Origin: Acholeplasmataceae bacterium
GTDB taxonomy: Bacteria > Bacillota_I > Bacilli_A > Acholeplasmatales > Acholeplasmataceae
Direction: 5' to 3'
DNA length: 61,405 bases
NCBI GenBank assembly: GCA_007692425.1
Contig: RECG01000007.1
Span: 1-61,405, forward strand
Below the pieces are notes generated by a model. The model did no database searches, was not told the origin of the DNA, and saw only the letters and a list, made by a program, of their open reading frames with translations. The translations under genes were made by a program, and so were the position numbers. This document shows positions 16,256-25,794 of the stretch, one piece after another. The stretch's first letter is position 1. Every line of letters begins with the position of its first letter.

Positions 16256-16576
16256 CTATTTGATGAATGTGTTGATGACTTGCTGAGTCGTCACCCATTC
16301 TGTTTTCTTTTCGTCTAGATAAACCTGTCCTGCTGGCGTGATTTCATAATAAGTCCGCCTCGATTCATCGCCTGCTTCTTTTTGAAAAGGACGGATGTAG
16401 CCATTTTTCTCGAGCCTGTTGAAAGCCGAATACAAGGTTGTCTCCTTGATGATGTATTGATCGTGAGAACGTAACCGGATCGTCTTGGAAATCTCATAGC
16501 CGTATGAAGCGTCTTCGGCCAGGATTGCCAGGATGATGATATCGTTGTAACCCCTGATGACATCGCTGCTGATCAT
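16256..16576 (-). CDS. PadR-family transcriptional regulator
   Basis: This 106-residue protein is a short PadR (subfamily 2-like) winged-helix repressor. The core has AILAEDASYGYEISKTI, then the recognition region ETTLYSAFNRLEKNGYI, and the wing RRTYYEITPAG. The start at 16576 follows GGAGG by six bases; a longer version to 16723 would run through the promoter and operator. It heads a two-gene operon with the HAAS-type membrane protein. A promoter flanked by an 8-bp inverted repeat upstream is a good candidate for autoregulation. Confidence 0.9.
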   Translation of the reverse strand: MISSDVIRGYNDIIILAILAEDASYGYEISKTIRLRSHDQYIIKETTLYSAFNRLEKNGYIRPFQKEAGDESRRTYYEITPAGQVYLDEKKTEWVTTQQVINTFIK

Positions 16577-16598
16577 GCTATCCCTCCTACTCCATCTA

Positions 16599-16640
16599 TC
16601 GTAGTAATTCCAGTATAACACAACTACTACGACAGGTAAA
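16599..16640 (-). promoter_or_regulatory. padR promoter with inverted repeat operator
   Basis: On the minus strand TTTACC (16635-16640) and TATACT (16612-16617) are 17 bases apart. A perfect 8-bp inverted repeat TCGTAGTA-N18-TACTACGA (16599-16632) places one arm in the spacer and one just after the -10 box, where a bound dimer would block polymerase. Binding by the PadR protein is inferred. Confidence 0.6.
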
Positions 16641-16694
16641 GTACTTTTTTGCATTTTCTGTATTTTTTTGTTAAAATGTGCGCTATTTAAACAT

Positions 16695-16747
16695 TTTGAC
16701 ATTGTCAAATCGGCATGTTTCAAGTAAATTGGTAGTAATGAAACATG
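16695..16747 (+). promoter_or_regulatory. Inverted repeats upstream of the GH3 gene
   Basis: Two palindromes lie in the GH3 upstream region. The first is TTTGAC-ATT-GTCAAA (16695-16709), which includes a TTGACA hexamer. The second is a perfect 9-bp pair CATGTTTCA-N16-TGAAACATG (16714-16722 and 16739-16747), close to the GGAGG of the gene. No convincing -10 box was found at the right distance, so the exact promoter is uncertain. Both look like operator candidates. Confidence 0.45.
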
Positions 16748-16769
16748 TTACAACCCAGGAGGTTCCACC

Positions 16770-19154
16770 ATGAAACACGCATCAATCATTAAAAACATGA
16801 CACTCGAAGAAAAGGTTTCACTCCTTTCAGGTCATGATGTCTGGCATACAAAAGCGGTTGAACGTCTCGGCATCAGACGGTTGTTGATGACCGATGGTCC
16901 GCATGGCTTGCGTAAACACGCAGAAAACACCGTCGAAGTCGGTATTCACGAAAGCGTGCCTGCCACTTGTTTTCCGCCGGCCGTCAATCTGGCAAGCAGC
17001 TGGGATGAGACCTTGGTGGCTGATGTCGCACGTCATATCGCCGCAGAAGCCAAGGCTGAAGGCGTGGATATCGTGCTCGGACCCGGCATCAACATCAAAA
17101 GACATCCTTATAACGGACGCAATTTCGAGTATTTCAGCGAAGATCCGTTTTTGACCGGACAGCTTGCATCCGCGTTTGTCAACGCAATGCAAAATGAAGG
17201 CGTCGGCACGTCACTGAAACATTATGCTGCGAACAATCAGGAAACCAAACGGATGGTGATCGACACCATCGTTGATGAACGGACCTTGCGTGAACTTTAT
17301 CTCAAAGGGTTCGAGATGGTCGTCAAGCAGGCCCGTCCCTGGACAATCATGTGTTCGTATAATCGTGTCAATGGCGCATACATGTCAGAAAATCCTTATA
17401 TGCTTGATGACATCTTGCGCAAGGACTGGGGATATGATGGTGTCGTGGTCACGGACTGGGGTGCGATCAATGACCGTGTATCAGGCCTGAAGGCGACACT
17501 TGATTTGGAAATGCCGTCGAGCAAAGGCATCAATGACCAGGCCGTGGCAGACGCCATCCGCGCCGGACGCTTGGACGAACAGGTGCTTGACCAGGCAGTT
17601 GACAGGTTGCTTGGTTTGATTGGTCAGGCCGGGGCGAAGGTTGATCATCCTGCTTATGATCGTGATGCCCATCACGCGTTTGCACGCAAGGCGGCCGCTG
17701 ACACCTTTGTCTTGTTGAAAAACGAGGATCATATCCTGCCGCTTGACACCAACCGAAAGATTGCCATCATCGGTGATTTCGCCAAAGCGCCACGTTATCA
17801 AGGTAGTGGCAGTTCACAAATCAATCCAACTCATTTGGACACTCTGTCTGATTTGGTCAAGACCGAATATCCAGATCTTGATGTCATCTTCGCCAGGGGT
17901 TATGATGTCAACCAGACAAAGGCTGACGAGCGGTTGATGACAGAAGCGGTCGAGACCGCCCGACAAGCCGATGTCGTCATTGTCCTGGCCGGTTTGACGG
18001 ATGTGACCGAAGCTGAAGGTTTCGACCGTGACACCTTGTCCTTATCCCCCGGTCATGACCTGTTGATCGAACGGTTGACTGCGGTCCATCAACAAGTCGT
18101 GGTGGTGCTTTCGAATGGTGCGCCGGTCGCCATGCCCTGGCTTGAGAAGGTCAAGGGTGTGCTGGAATGTTATCTGGGTGGCCAAGCCCAGGCAGGTGCG
18201 TTGCTTGATGTCCTGTTCGGCCATGTCAATCCTTCCGGCAAACTGGCTGAAACCTTTCCTAAAGCGGTCGAAGATGTCCCTTCCCATGCTTTTTTTCCGG
18301 GGCACCCGAGACAAGTCGTCTACCAGGAAGGACTTTATGTCGGTTACCGTTACTTCTGCACCGCCGAGGTCAGGCCGCTCTTTCCTTTCGGGCATGGCCT
18401 GTCCTATACCCAGTTTGGTTATCATGACCTGAAGGTCTTCCGTCAGGACAAGAACGTCAAGGTCACGCTCGTTGTCAGCAACGACGGAGAGCGGGCGGGC
18501 AAGGAAGTCGTACAACTCTATGTTGCCAAGACCGACCCGGTCGCCTACCAGCCTGCCAAGGCGCTCAAGGCCTGGCGGAAAATTCACCTTGAACCAGGTG
18601 AACGTCAGACCGTGTCATTCGTCCTCGGACAAGATGCGTTCGCCTATTATGACGTAGAGACCTCATGTTTCGAAATCGAAGACGGACAATATGACATCCA
18701 GATCGGCCGTTCGGCTGACGACATCGTGTTTGCATCCCCCATTCAAATGTCAGGGACGCATGCACCCAAACCTGGTCCGGTTTCCTATCTGGACATCAAA
18801 CAAGGATTTGCACCGACTGATGAAGATTTTGAACGGTTGTATGGCAAAAGGGTGCCAAGACCGGAAAAGCGAAGGCCTTATACGCGCATGTCGACGCTCA
18901 TGGATGTGAATAAGACCTTGATCGGTAAACTCATCATCAGGAAGATCAAGCATGAGATGCGCAAGCGGATCGATTCAAGCAAGCGGGAAGTCGAAAGCAA
19001 AATGATCCGTGAACTGCTTTCCAATCTGCCTTTGAAAACATTGACGTCCTTCGCCGGTGTTTCCAATCACCAGGTCGATGGTCTGATTCACGTCTTGAAC
19101 CATCGTTATGGCAAAGCGTTCAAGTCGTTCAGACGACAAAAAAAGACACCTTAG
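16770..19154 (+). CDS. Glycoside hydrolase family 3 enzyme (beta-glucosidase-like)
   Basis: This 794-residue protein has the GH3 domain order: N-terminal barrel (residues 1-300) with catalytic nucleophile Asp in VVTDWGA, the alpha/beta sandwich (about 310-530), and a fibronectin type III-like domain (about 560-665). A further helical tail of about 120 residues, rich in Lys and Arg, ends the protein. The motif KHYAANNQE also fits GH3. No signal peptide is present, so it hydrolyses imported oligosaccharides or glycosides in the cytoplasm. Substrate specificity (glucose, xylose, other) cannot be told. The start follows AGGAGG. No transporter or regulator gene is adjacent. Its stop overlaps the recX stop by four bases in convergent orientation. 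Confidence 0.92.
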   Translation: MKHASIIKNMTLEEKVSLLSGHDVWHTKAVERLGIRRLLMTDGPHGLRKHAENTVEVGIHESVPATCFPPAVNLASSWDETLVADVARHIAAEAKAEGVDIVLGPGINIKRHPYNGRNFEYFSEDPFLTGQLASAFVNAMQNEGVGTSLKHYAANNQETKRMVIDTIVDERTLRELYLKGFEMVVKQARPWTIMCSYNRVNGAYMSENPYMLDDILRKDWGYDGVVVTDWGAINDRVSGLKATLDLEMPSSKGINDQAVADAIRAGRLDEQVLDQAVDRLLGLIGQAGAKVDHPAYDRDAHHAFARKAAADTFVLLKNEDHILPLDTNRKIAIIGDFAKAPRYQGSGSSQINPTHLDTLSDLVKTEYPDLDVIFARGYDVNQTKADERLMTEAVETARQADVVIVLAGLTDVTEAEGFDRDTLSLSPGHDLLIERLTAVHQQVVVVLSNGAPVAMPWLEKVKGVLECYLGGQAQAGALLDVLFGHVNPSGKLAETFPKAVEDVPSHAFFPGHPRQVVYQEGLYVGYRYFCTAEVRPLFPFGHGLSYTQFGYHDLKVFRQDKNVKVTLVVSNDGERAGKEVVQLYVAKTDPVAYQPAKALKAWRKIHLEPGERQTVSFVLGQDAFAYYDVETSCFEIEDGQYDIQIGRSADDIVFASPIQMSGTHAPKPGPVSYLDIKQGFAPTDEDFERLYGKRVPRPEKRRPYTRMSTLMDVNKTLIGKLIIRKIKHEMRKRIDSSKREVESKMIRELLSNLPLKTLTSFAGVSNHQVDGLIHVLNHRYGKAFKSFRRQKKTP

Positions 19155-19903
19155 TCAAGGAGTCTTTTGATCGCTTCATAACGAAACCCTTTGGCATGCA
19201 ATTTTGCTTTGATGAATGGACCCAGTTTGTCGGGGTCCATTTTTTCACCATAACGTGCCATCAATTTATGATAGGCCTTGACAAGCAAGTCCTGCTCGTC
19301 ATCCTGATAATGGACGAGCGCGTGTTGAACGGCCTTTTCAACGGTTTCAAGGGTGAACCCTTTTCCTAATAAATACGATTTCGTGCTGAGGATCAGTTGT
19401 CTTTTCGTTTTGCCTTTGGCGGACTGGATCCGTTTTTTGGCGATGGCCCTTAAGATTGCCGTTTCATCATAACTTCGCATGTGTCTGTCAATCAAAGCTT
19501 CATCAATGCCTTTTTCAGATAGTTTCGCCTTGATCATGCGTGGTCCTTCACGCATGCTGCGGGCGGCGATGTAAGCCTTGACATAGGCATCATCATCCAG
19601 ATAACGTTTATCCTGATAATGTTTGATCAGGGTCTTGACCAACGCCGGGGGCGCTCCTTGGGCTGACAAGTATGTGGCGAGTTCACGCGTGGTGTGCATC
19701 CGTTTAAGCTTGACAATCGCCAGACGGTCATAATACAGTTTCTCGTTTTCTGACATGAGTGCTTGCCATGCGGCCTTGTCTAAGGTCATGCCGGTTTGCA
19801 GGCGGTGTCGCGCGACCAGGACTTTTTCGACCGGGATGACCATCCCGTCAACTGTCAGTTTGTCACGCTGCCGCCCCTTTTCAATGGCGGTGATGGTTTT
19901 CAT
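19151..19903 (-). CDS. recX: RecX-family RecA regulator
   Basis: This 250-residue protein matches RecX: three-helix repeats with KRMHTTRELATYLSAQG, then KRYLDDDAYVKAYIAAR and GPRMIKAKLSEKGI, followed by a second repeat set as in the longer Firmicutes RecX proteins. RecX binds RecA filaments and modulates recombination. Its ATG overlaps the stop codon of the S41 protease gene by four bases (ATGA), and its own stop overlaps that of the convergent GH3 gene. No terminator separates the two convergent genes. Confidence 0.9.
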   Translation of the reverse strand: MKTITAIEKGRQRDKLTVDGMVIPVEKVLVARHRLQTGMTLDKAAWQALMSENEKLYYDRLAIVKLKRMHTTRELATYLSAQGAPPALVKTLIKHYQDKRYLDDDAYVKAYIAARSMREGPRMIKAKLSEKGIDEALIDRHMRSYDETAILRAIAKKRIQSAKGKTKRQLILSTKSYLLGKGFTLETVEKAVQHALVHYQDDEQDLLVKAYHKLMARYGEKMDPDKLGPFIKAKLHAKGFRYEAIKRLLD

Positions 19904-21414
19904 GACGCGTTGTTTTTAATCAGGTCGATCAATGTCATCAACTGACGGTCTTGCTGCCAGTCATGAACGGTCTCCATATAGATGTCATGGACCCTGATGG
20001 CGGTGTCCCGGTCGAGATGACCGGTCAGCGGCAGACCTTCTTCGAGTTGAAACTGACTGATGATGGCGAGGGTCGCGTCATCGAAATAATGATCGGTCCT
20101 GAGCATGTCTTCGCCGTCAAGACCGTAATAGATGTTGAAAAACTGTTGATAAAGTCCCAGTCCCGGCCTGACTTCGTCATGGACTGTCAAACCCATGTAG
20201 ACAGGCATGTCAATCGTATGGAGGCCGACTTGCTCAATCAGGTTGACCGGAAGCGGTGTGTCTTCGACGCTCATGCCGTCATTGTAAAACCAGCGTCCCT
20301 CGGTATAGACCAACGAATAACGGATGCCTCTGATGTCGCGCAGACGGATGGTGTTTTGATAAACATCCTTGCCGAAGGTCGGCGTGCCATACAAGGCATA
20401 TCCGCCGTTGAAGTGCAAGCCTGCGGCCAATACTTCCGCCGCGGAAGCGGTCTGTTCGTTCACCAGGACGACGATATGATAAGGTTTGGGTTGGTTCAAG
20501 CCACCGTTGAAAAGGATGGTTTTGCCTGACCGGGGAATCATCGAGAAGACACTGTTCTCGATGTCGCGCACGAGCAAGCGTTGTACGATGCCCGGCAACA
20601 AACCGCTTTGTCCCTGGTTGTGCAACGCGGAAAGCGCACCACCCGGGTTGTCGCGTAAATCAAGAATCAAGGTCTTGTTTTCAGGATGGTCAAGCAACAT
20701 GGTTGTCTCAAGTTCCAAAAGCCGGTCGGCAAAAACCTTGCTGGTGCCAGGTGTGATATCTTCGATCCATTCGCTGAACCGGGTGATCCGTAAATAGGCG
20801 ATATCTTCTTCCATGAGATCGACCGCGAAAGCGGTGGGTGTCAGGATTTCACTGTAGACGACCTCGACATTGTGCCTGATGCCATCCGGATCATAAACAA
20901 TCAGGATTTTGACCGTGTCGACTTCGCCTCTGAGGGTTTCTAAGATGGACGTCTGGTCCGGCAAGGTGACAAACTCAAGATCCACGCCATCGACGACCAG
21001 GCCGGTAATCAAGTCATTGGGATAAAGCTTGCCGTCTGCGGCGCTGCCACGATAGACGTCAAGCACCCGCAGGTAAGCGCCTTCCATGAAAAAACTGATG
21101 CCGATGCCGACAAACCGTTCATCATCACCGGGGACCGCAGACAAAGGGGTGGCCACAAGCCTGGTGTAAGGGTCATTGTTCGCTTCGGCATATGCCCTGA
21201 TGGTCGCCTCCATGTGGGCGATGAAGGCGGCATTGATGGCATCATCGTCAATCTCGTAATAGTAATAGTTTTGGAAACTCTCAGTAATATATTCGAACAT
21301 GTCGCCGCCACCAGCGATCGGCAAAAAAGGCAACAAGCGTGACGCGTGGTAGCCTGTCAAAAACGATAAGATGACTGCAGCCAGGAAAATGATACCTAGC
21401 TTTCTGCTTGCCAT
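19900..21414 (-). CDS. S41 family C-terminal processing protease
   Basis: This 504-residue protein has an N-terminal membrane anchor (residues 6-22), a PDZ-like region with FVGIGISFF and YPNDLITGLVVDG (about 100-170), the S41 catalytic core, and a C-terminal peptidoglycan-binding-like domain (about 430-480, ISQFQLEEGLPLTGHLD). The Ser is in NEQTASAAEVLA and the Lys in TPTFGKDVY, as in CtpA/CtpB. It probably acts on proteins outside the membrane. The start follows GAGGAGG. In many Firmicutes a Ctp protease lies near secA-prfB-ftsEX; here the ftsEX pair is missing between prfB and this gene. Confidence 0.9.
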   Translation of the reverse strand: MASRKLGIIFLAAVILSFLTGYHASRLLPFLPIAGGGDMFEYITESFQNYYYYEIDDDAINAAFIAHMEATIRAYAEANNDPYTRLVATPLSAVPGDDERFVGIGISFFMEGAYLRVLDVYRGSAADGKLYPNDLITGLVVDGVDLEFVTLPDQTSILETLRGEVDTVKILIVYDPDGIRHNVEVVYSEILTPTAFAVDLMEEDIAYLRITRFSEWIEDITPGTSKVFADRLLELETTMLLDHPENKTLILDLRDNPGGALSALHNQGQSGLLPGIVQRLLVRDIENSVFSMIPRSGKTILFNGGLNQPKPYHIVVLVNEQTASAAEVLAAGLHFNGGYALYGTPTFGKDVYQNTIRLRDIRGIRYSLVYTEGRWFYNDGMSVEDTPLPVNLIEQVGLHTIDMPVYMGLTVHDEVRPGLGLYQQFFNIYYGLDGEDMLRTDHYFDDATLAIISQFQLEEGLPLTGHLDRDTAIRVHDIYMETVHDWQQDRQLMTLIDLIKNNAS

Positions 21415-21500
21415 GATGATGCCTCCTCGTCAAGATTTAATGGCCTGATGGAACCGGCATGGTCGGATGTGACATGATCAGTGATGATGGACAGACGGAA

Positions 21501-22598
21501 TTAATCGGACTCCCCTGTTTTCAAGTAAGCATTGATGAAACCATCGAGATCGCCATCCATGACCTGGTCGACCTGGCCGACTTCATGGTTGGTCCGGTGG
21601 TCTTTGACCATCTGGTATGGATGGAAGACGTATGAACGGATCTGCGATCCCCAGGCGATGTCTTTTTGTTCACCTTTGATGTGTCGTAAAGCTTCTTCTT
21701 GTTTTTTCAGTTCTTCCTGAACCAGTTTCGCCTTGAGAATGCCCAGTGCCGTTTCACGGTTTTTGATCTGGCTTCGTTCGTTTTGGCAGGTCACCACGAT
21801 GTTGGTCGGCAAATGGGTGATGCGGACGGCCGAATCGGTCGTGTTGACCGATTGTCCACCTGCACCGCTGCTGCGATACACATCGATTTTCAAGTCTTCG
21901 TCCTTGATTTCGATATTGACATCGTCATCAATCTCAGGAATGACATCGAGTGAGGCGAATGACGTATGGCGACGGGCATTCGAGTCGAAGGGTGAAATGC
22001 GCACCAATCGGTGGACGCCCCGTTCAGCCTTGAGATAGCCATAGGCATAAGGTCCCTTGATCAGCATGGTCACACTTTTGATGCCGGCTTCATCACCGGA
22101 CTGGTAGTCAAGAATGTCGACCTTGTATTGCTTCTTCTGGGCATAGCGCACATACATCCGGTGCAACATGTCCGCCCAGTCTTGTGACTCGGTGCCGCCG
22201 GCACCGGGGTGAAGTTCGAGAATGGCGTTATTGTTGTCATAAGGTCCGTTGAGCAGGGTTTCCAGTTCAAACGCCTTGAGATCGATTTTGAGGTGATGGA
22301 TGTCCGCTTCCAAAATATCCCATTCCTCGCTCTGTTCCTCACTGATCTCAAACCATTCGACCAAGCCGTCATATTGCTTTTTCAAACGGTCAAAAGCGTC
22401 CAGCTTGGCTTTGATGCTGTTCGCTTCCTTGGTGACCTTTTTGGCTTCTGCGGTCCGTTGCCAGAAGGCCGGATCCTGCATCGTTTCATTCAAGGTTTGA
22501 TAGGTGGCTTCAAGTTCAGCGGGCTGAAGCGCGTTTTCAAGCGCATCCAGTGTTTCCTTGAACTGGGCCAGCGTTTTGTTGACTTCATAGCGTTCCAT
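21501..22598 (-). CDS. prfB: Peptide chain release factor 2
   Basis: This 365-residue class I release factor recognises UAA and UGA stops. The codon-recognition motif SPF is at 202-204, and GGQ, which triggers peptide release, is at 247-249. The reading frame is continuous from the ATG, so the programmed +1 frameshift at an early in-frame TGA found in many bacteria is absent. The presence of RF2, together with genes ending in TGA, shows that UGA is a stop codon here. It lies 12 bases after secA, the classical secA-prfB pair. Confidence 0.97.
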   Translation of the reverse strand: MERYEVNKTLAQFKETLDALENALQPAELEATYQTLNETMQDPAFWQRTAEAKKVTKEANSIKAKLDAFDRLKKQYDGLVEWFEISEEQSEEWDILEADIHHLKIDLKAFELETLLNGPYDNNNAILELHPGAGGTESQDWADMLHRMYVRYAQKKQYKVDILDYQSGDEAGIKSVTMLIKGPYAYGYLKAERGVHRLVRISPFDSNARRHTSFASLDVIPEIDDDVNIEIKDEDLKIDVYRSSGAGGQSVNTTDSAVRITHLPTNIVVTCQNERSQIKNRETALGILKAKLVQEELKKQEEALRHIKGEQKDIAWGSQIRSYVFHPYQMVKDHRTNHEVGQVDQVMDGDLDGFINAYLKTGESD

Positions 22599-22610
22599 GA
22601 TGTCTTCTCC

Positions 22611-25079
22611 TTAACGCCAAGGCAGATTGCGCTGGCTGCGGTTGGCACGCACCTTGGGTCTGCGGGGACGCGCGTCACTCCGGCCTTGATTGGTCGAGGT
22701 GTTTTTGACAACTGCTTCACGTTCGACGTTGTAGGCGATTTGGGCACGCAAGGTATAGCGGGTGACATCATTGGCAATGTTGTTGACCATGTCGGTGAAC
22801 AGACGCAACCCTTCCTGTTGATAGATCAGCAACGGATTTTGCTGGCCGTAGGACTGCAAGGTGACCCCTTGCCTGAGTTCGCTCATCGTATCGATATGTC
22901 GCATCCAGTAGGTATCGATGACACGCAACATGACCACTTTGAGAAATTCATGGTAGATTTCCGGTGGCACAAGTTCTTTTTTACGGTTGATGTCTTCTTC
23001 CGCAAGATTAAGGATGTACTGTTTGATTTCCACCTCGTCCATGGTCTCAAGTGTTTCCTTGGCCAATGTCTCAGGTTGGAAGATGTTGCCGTTGAACTGG
23101 GCGATGATGGCATCATCATCAATATCAAACTCGTTTTTGCCAACCGGTTTGATGTGTTGGTCCAGAAGGTTGCCAAGACTTTGCCTGACGGTGTTGCGCA
23201 CTTGTTCTTCAATGGAATCAAGGACAAGCACATCGCGGCGTTCCTTGTAGATGATTTCACGTTGTTTGCGCAGGACATCGTCATATTTGAGCACGTTTTT
23301 ACGGATGTCGTAGTTGTTGCCTTCAATCCGCTTTTGTGCACTGGTGACAAAACGGGAAAACATTTTGGAAGACAGGGCTTCGCCTGTGGTGTTCATGCGT
23401 TCCAGGAACTCAATCCGGCGTTTGAAGGACTCACCACCGAAACGTTGCATGAGTTCATCTTCCGCAGACAGGTAGAAACGTGAGTAACCGGGGTCGCCTT
23501 GACGACCACTGCGTCCTCTGAGCTGGTTGTCGATACGTCTTGATTCGTGACGTTCGCTGCCGATGACGGCCAGACCGCCAAGTTCAACCACGCCAGGTCC
23601 GAGTTTGATGTCGGTCCCACGACCGGCCATGTTGGTGGCGATGGTCACCGATCCCTGCAGACCGGCTTTGGCGATGATGTCGGCTTCACGTTCATGGTTT
23701 TTGGCATTGAGGACTTCATGGGGGATGCGGCGTGACTTGAGCATGCGTGAGACGTCTTCTGACGTTTCGACCGCGATGGTGCCGATCAGGATCGGCTGAC
23801 CGCGCTGATAACGTTCCTCGATTTCGTCAACCAAGGCGTTGAATTTGTCTTTGAGGTTGGCGTAGATGTAATCCGGTTCATCAGCGCGGACGACGGGCGC
23901 GTTGGTGGGAATCTCGATCACGTCCATGTTGTAAATGTCGCGGAATTCCTCTTCTTCGGTCTTCGCCGTACCGGTCATGCCTGAAAGCTTCTTATACATC
24001 CTGAAAAAATTCTGATAAGTGATGGTCGCCACGGTGACGGTTTCTTTTTTGATCGGCACGCGTTCTTTCGCTTCGAGTGCCTGGTGCAGGCCCTCGCTGA
24101 ACTGGCGTCCGCGCAGAATGCGACCGGTAAACTGGTCGACGATGAGTACTTCGCCCCCATCGACGACATATTCCTTGTCGCGGAACATGATGTAGTTGGC
24201 ACGCAAGGCATTATTGATGTGATGGACCAGCGTCACATGACGCAGGTCATAAAGGTTATCAAGTTGGAATACCTGCTCGGCACGCTTGATGCCGTCAGGT
24301 GACAAGGAAATGGATTTCGATTCGATGTCAATTTCAAAATCTTCGTCCCGCAACGATTTCGCGAAGCGGTCGGCTGATTGATAGAGGTTCTGATTTTGTT
24401 TGGCACCACCGGAAATGATGAGCGGTGTGCGTGCTTCATCGATCAAAATCGAGTCGACTTCATCGATGATGGCGAAATTAAGTCCGCGTTGGGCCACCAT
24501 GTCCTTGGCATACAGCACCATGTGGTCGCGCAAGTAATCAAACCCTAGTTCACTGTTGGTCGAGTAAAGGATGTCGCAGTCATAGGCTTCCCGCTTTTCC
24601 TCGCGGGACATTTCACGGCTATTCAAACCGACGGTCAATCCCAAAAACCGGAACAAATCGCCGATTTCGCCATGCGCTTCGCGCTTGGCCAGGTATTCGT
24701 TGACGGTGACGATATGAACACCTTCGCCGTTGAGGGCCATCAGATAGGCAGGCATGACGGCGGTCAGGGTTTTCCCTTCACCGGTTTTCATTTCAGCGAT
24801 GTTGCCGTGGAAGATGGCGACGGCACCTTGGACCTGGACATGATAAGGAATCAGTCCGGTCACCCGTTTGGATGCTTCACGGACGACGGCATACGCCTCG
24901 ACCTGAAGACTTTCCAGTGTTTCACCACTTTCATAACGTACTTTGAAGTCATCGGTCCTGGCGCGCAATTCCGCATCGGAAAGGGCCACCATTTCATCAT
25001 TCAAGGCAAAAACAAGGTCAGCGATCCGACGCGCTTCCTTCAGTTCCCGCTTGCTCGGGTCAAACCATTTTCTAAGCAT
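22611..25079 (-). CDS. secA: Preprotein translocase ATPase SecA
   Basis: This 822-residue protein is the motor of the SecYEG channel. Motor domain 1 carries Walker A MKTGEGKT (97-104) and [15 protein letters not shown]; motor domain 2 has [14 protein letters not shown] and [10 protein letters not shown]; the substrate-crosslinking, scaffold and helical wing domains follow. The C-terminal tail is basic and lacks the Cys-rich zinc-binding motif of many SecA proteins. It has a good promoter and an AAGGATG site upstream. prfB follows 12 bases later. Confidence 0.97.
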   Translation of the reverse strand: MLRKWFDPSKRELKEARRIADLVFALNDEMVALSDAELRARTDDFKVRYESGETLESLQVEAYAVVREASKRVTGLIPYHVQVQGAVAIFHGNIAEMKTGEGKTLTAVMPAYLMALNGEGVHIVTVNEYLAKREAHGEIGDLFRFLGLTVGLNSREMSREEKREAYDCDILYSTNSELGFDYLRDHMVLYAKDMVAQRGLNFAIIDEVDSILIDEARTPLIISGGAKQNQNLYQSADRFAKSLRDEDFEIDIESKSISLSPDGIKRAEQVFQLDNLYDLRHVTLVHHINNALRANYIMFRDKEYVVDGGEVLIVDQFTGRILRGRQFSEGLHQALEAKERVPIKKETVTVATITYQNFFRMYKKLSGMTGTAKTEEEEFRDIYNMDVIEIPTNAPVVRADEPDYIYANLKDKFNALVDEIEERYQRGQPILIGTIAVETSEDVSRMLKSRRIPHEVLNAKNHEREADIIAKAGLQGSVTIATNMAGRGTDIKLGPGVVELGGLAVIGSERHESRRIDNQLRGRSGRQGDPGYSRFYLSAEDELMQRFGGESFKRRIEFLERMNTTGEALSSKMFSRFVTSAQKRIEGNNYDIRKNVLKYDDVLRKQREIIYKERRDVLVLDSIEEQVRNTVRQSLGNLLDQHIKPVGKNEFDIDDDAIIAQFNGNIFQPETLAKETLETMDEVEIKQYILNLAEEDINRKKELVPPEIYHEFLKVVMLRVIDTYWMRHIDTMSELRQGVTLQSYGQQNPLLIYQQEGLRLFTDMVNNIANDVTRYTLRAQIAYNVEREAVVKNTSTNQGRSDARPRRPKVRANRSQRNLPWR

Positions 25080-25106
25080 AGATACACATCCTTTACGTTC
25101 TCTAAT

Positions 25107-25135
25107 ATGATACTATATCAGGGCCGTTTTGACAA
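25107..25135 (-). promoter_or_regulatory. secA promoter
   Basis: On the minus strand TTGTCA (25130-25135) and TATCAT (25107-25112) are separated by 17 bases, each one base off consensus. The expected start is about 20 bases before the secA ATG. Confidence 0.75.
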
Positions 25136-25202
25136 GCAGATTCCCCCTTTCCCCATATTTAACACAATTGCGTCATCATCCTGTTGAGATGATTCTTTTT
25201 GC

Positions 25203-25226
25203 AAAAATAAAACGCCCTGGGGCGTT
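25203..25226 (-). terminator. Terminator of the DUF3137-lemA operon
   Basis: On the minus strand AACGCC/GGCGTT with loop CCAG is followed by TTTTATTTTT. It begins three bases after the lemA stop codon. Confidence 0.85.
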
Positions 25227-25229
25227 CTA

Positions 25230-25790
25230 TTAAAAATCAAATTGGACATCCTGGCGTTTGACCGCTTCCGCTTCGAAAAATTCACGTTTGTTGAATTGTT
25301 TCCACTTGGCGATGATGTTGCTCGGAAAGACCACGACCTTCTGGTTGTAATAAGACACGTTGGAGTTGTAGACGCGTCTGGAAGCCTGAAGGTTCTCTTC
25401 GACCTCGAAGGTGGCGTCCTGCAGACGCATGACATTTTGTGAAGCCTTGAGGTCGGGGTATTGCTCGACCACGACATTGATGGCTTGCAGTCCGCGGGTG
25501 ATTTCATTGGCAAACTCTTGTTTTTCCGTGATAGGTGCGGCATGGGCCGGCTGACGCATGGCGACAACTTTGGTCAGCGTTTCCGCCTCATGTTTCATAT
25601 AGCCCTTGGCAGCCTGGAACATCTTGGTCAGCAAATCAAAACGCTTGGTCAACGCGACATCAATGCTTGATTCTGACTCATCAATCTTGACCAGCATCCG
25701 ACGAAATGCGTTGACCGTCGTGATGAACCAGATCAGGAATATGACAAGCAGCACGCCGATGACGGCCAGTACAATATACAAATCATCCAT
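25230..25790 (-). CDS. lemA: LemA-family membrane protein
   Basis: This 186-residue protein matches LemA: an N-terminal membrane segment (residues 5-25), then a coiled helical domain with the family motifs RRMLVKIDESESSIDVAL, YPDLKASQNVMRLQD and RRVYNSNVSYYNQKV, and a NKREFFEAE end. LemA proteins have no established biochemical function; they often lie near stress or transport genes. It follows the DUF3137 gene by four bases, a common pairing. Confidence 0.92.
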   Translation of the reverse strand: MDDLYIVLAVIGVLLVIFLIWFITTVNAFRRMLVKIDESESSIDVALTKRFDLLTKMFQAAKGYMKHEAETLTKVVAMRQPAHAAPITEKQEFANEITRGLQAINVVVEQYPDLKASQNVMRLQDATFEVEENLQASRRVYNSNVSYYNQKVVVFPSNIIAKWKQFNKREFFEAEAVKRQDVQFDF

Positions 25791-25794
25791 ATGT

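Noticed and set aside
22500-22598. Programmed frameshift in prfB
   Set aside because: The frame is open from the ATG through the whole protein, with no early in-frame TGA.
22209-23483. Open frame of 424 codons on the plus strand, antisense to prfB and secA
   Set aside because: The minus-strand genes are clear secA and prfB; the antisense frame has no family match, no ribosome binding site and crosses the gene boundary.
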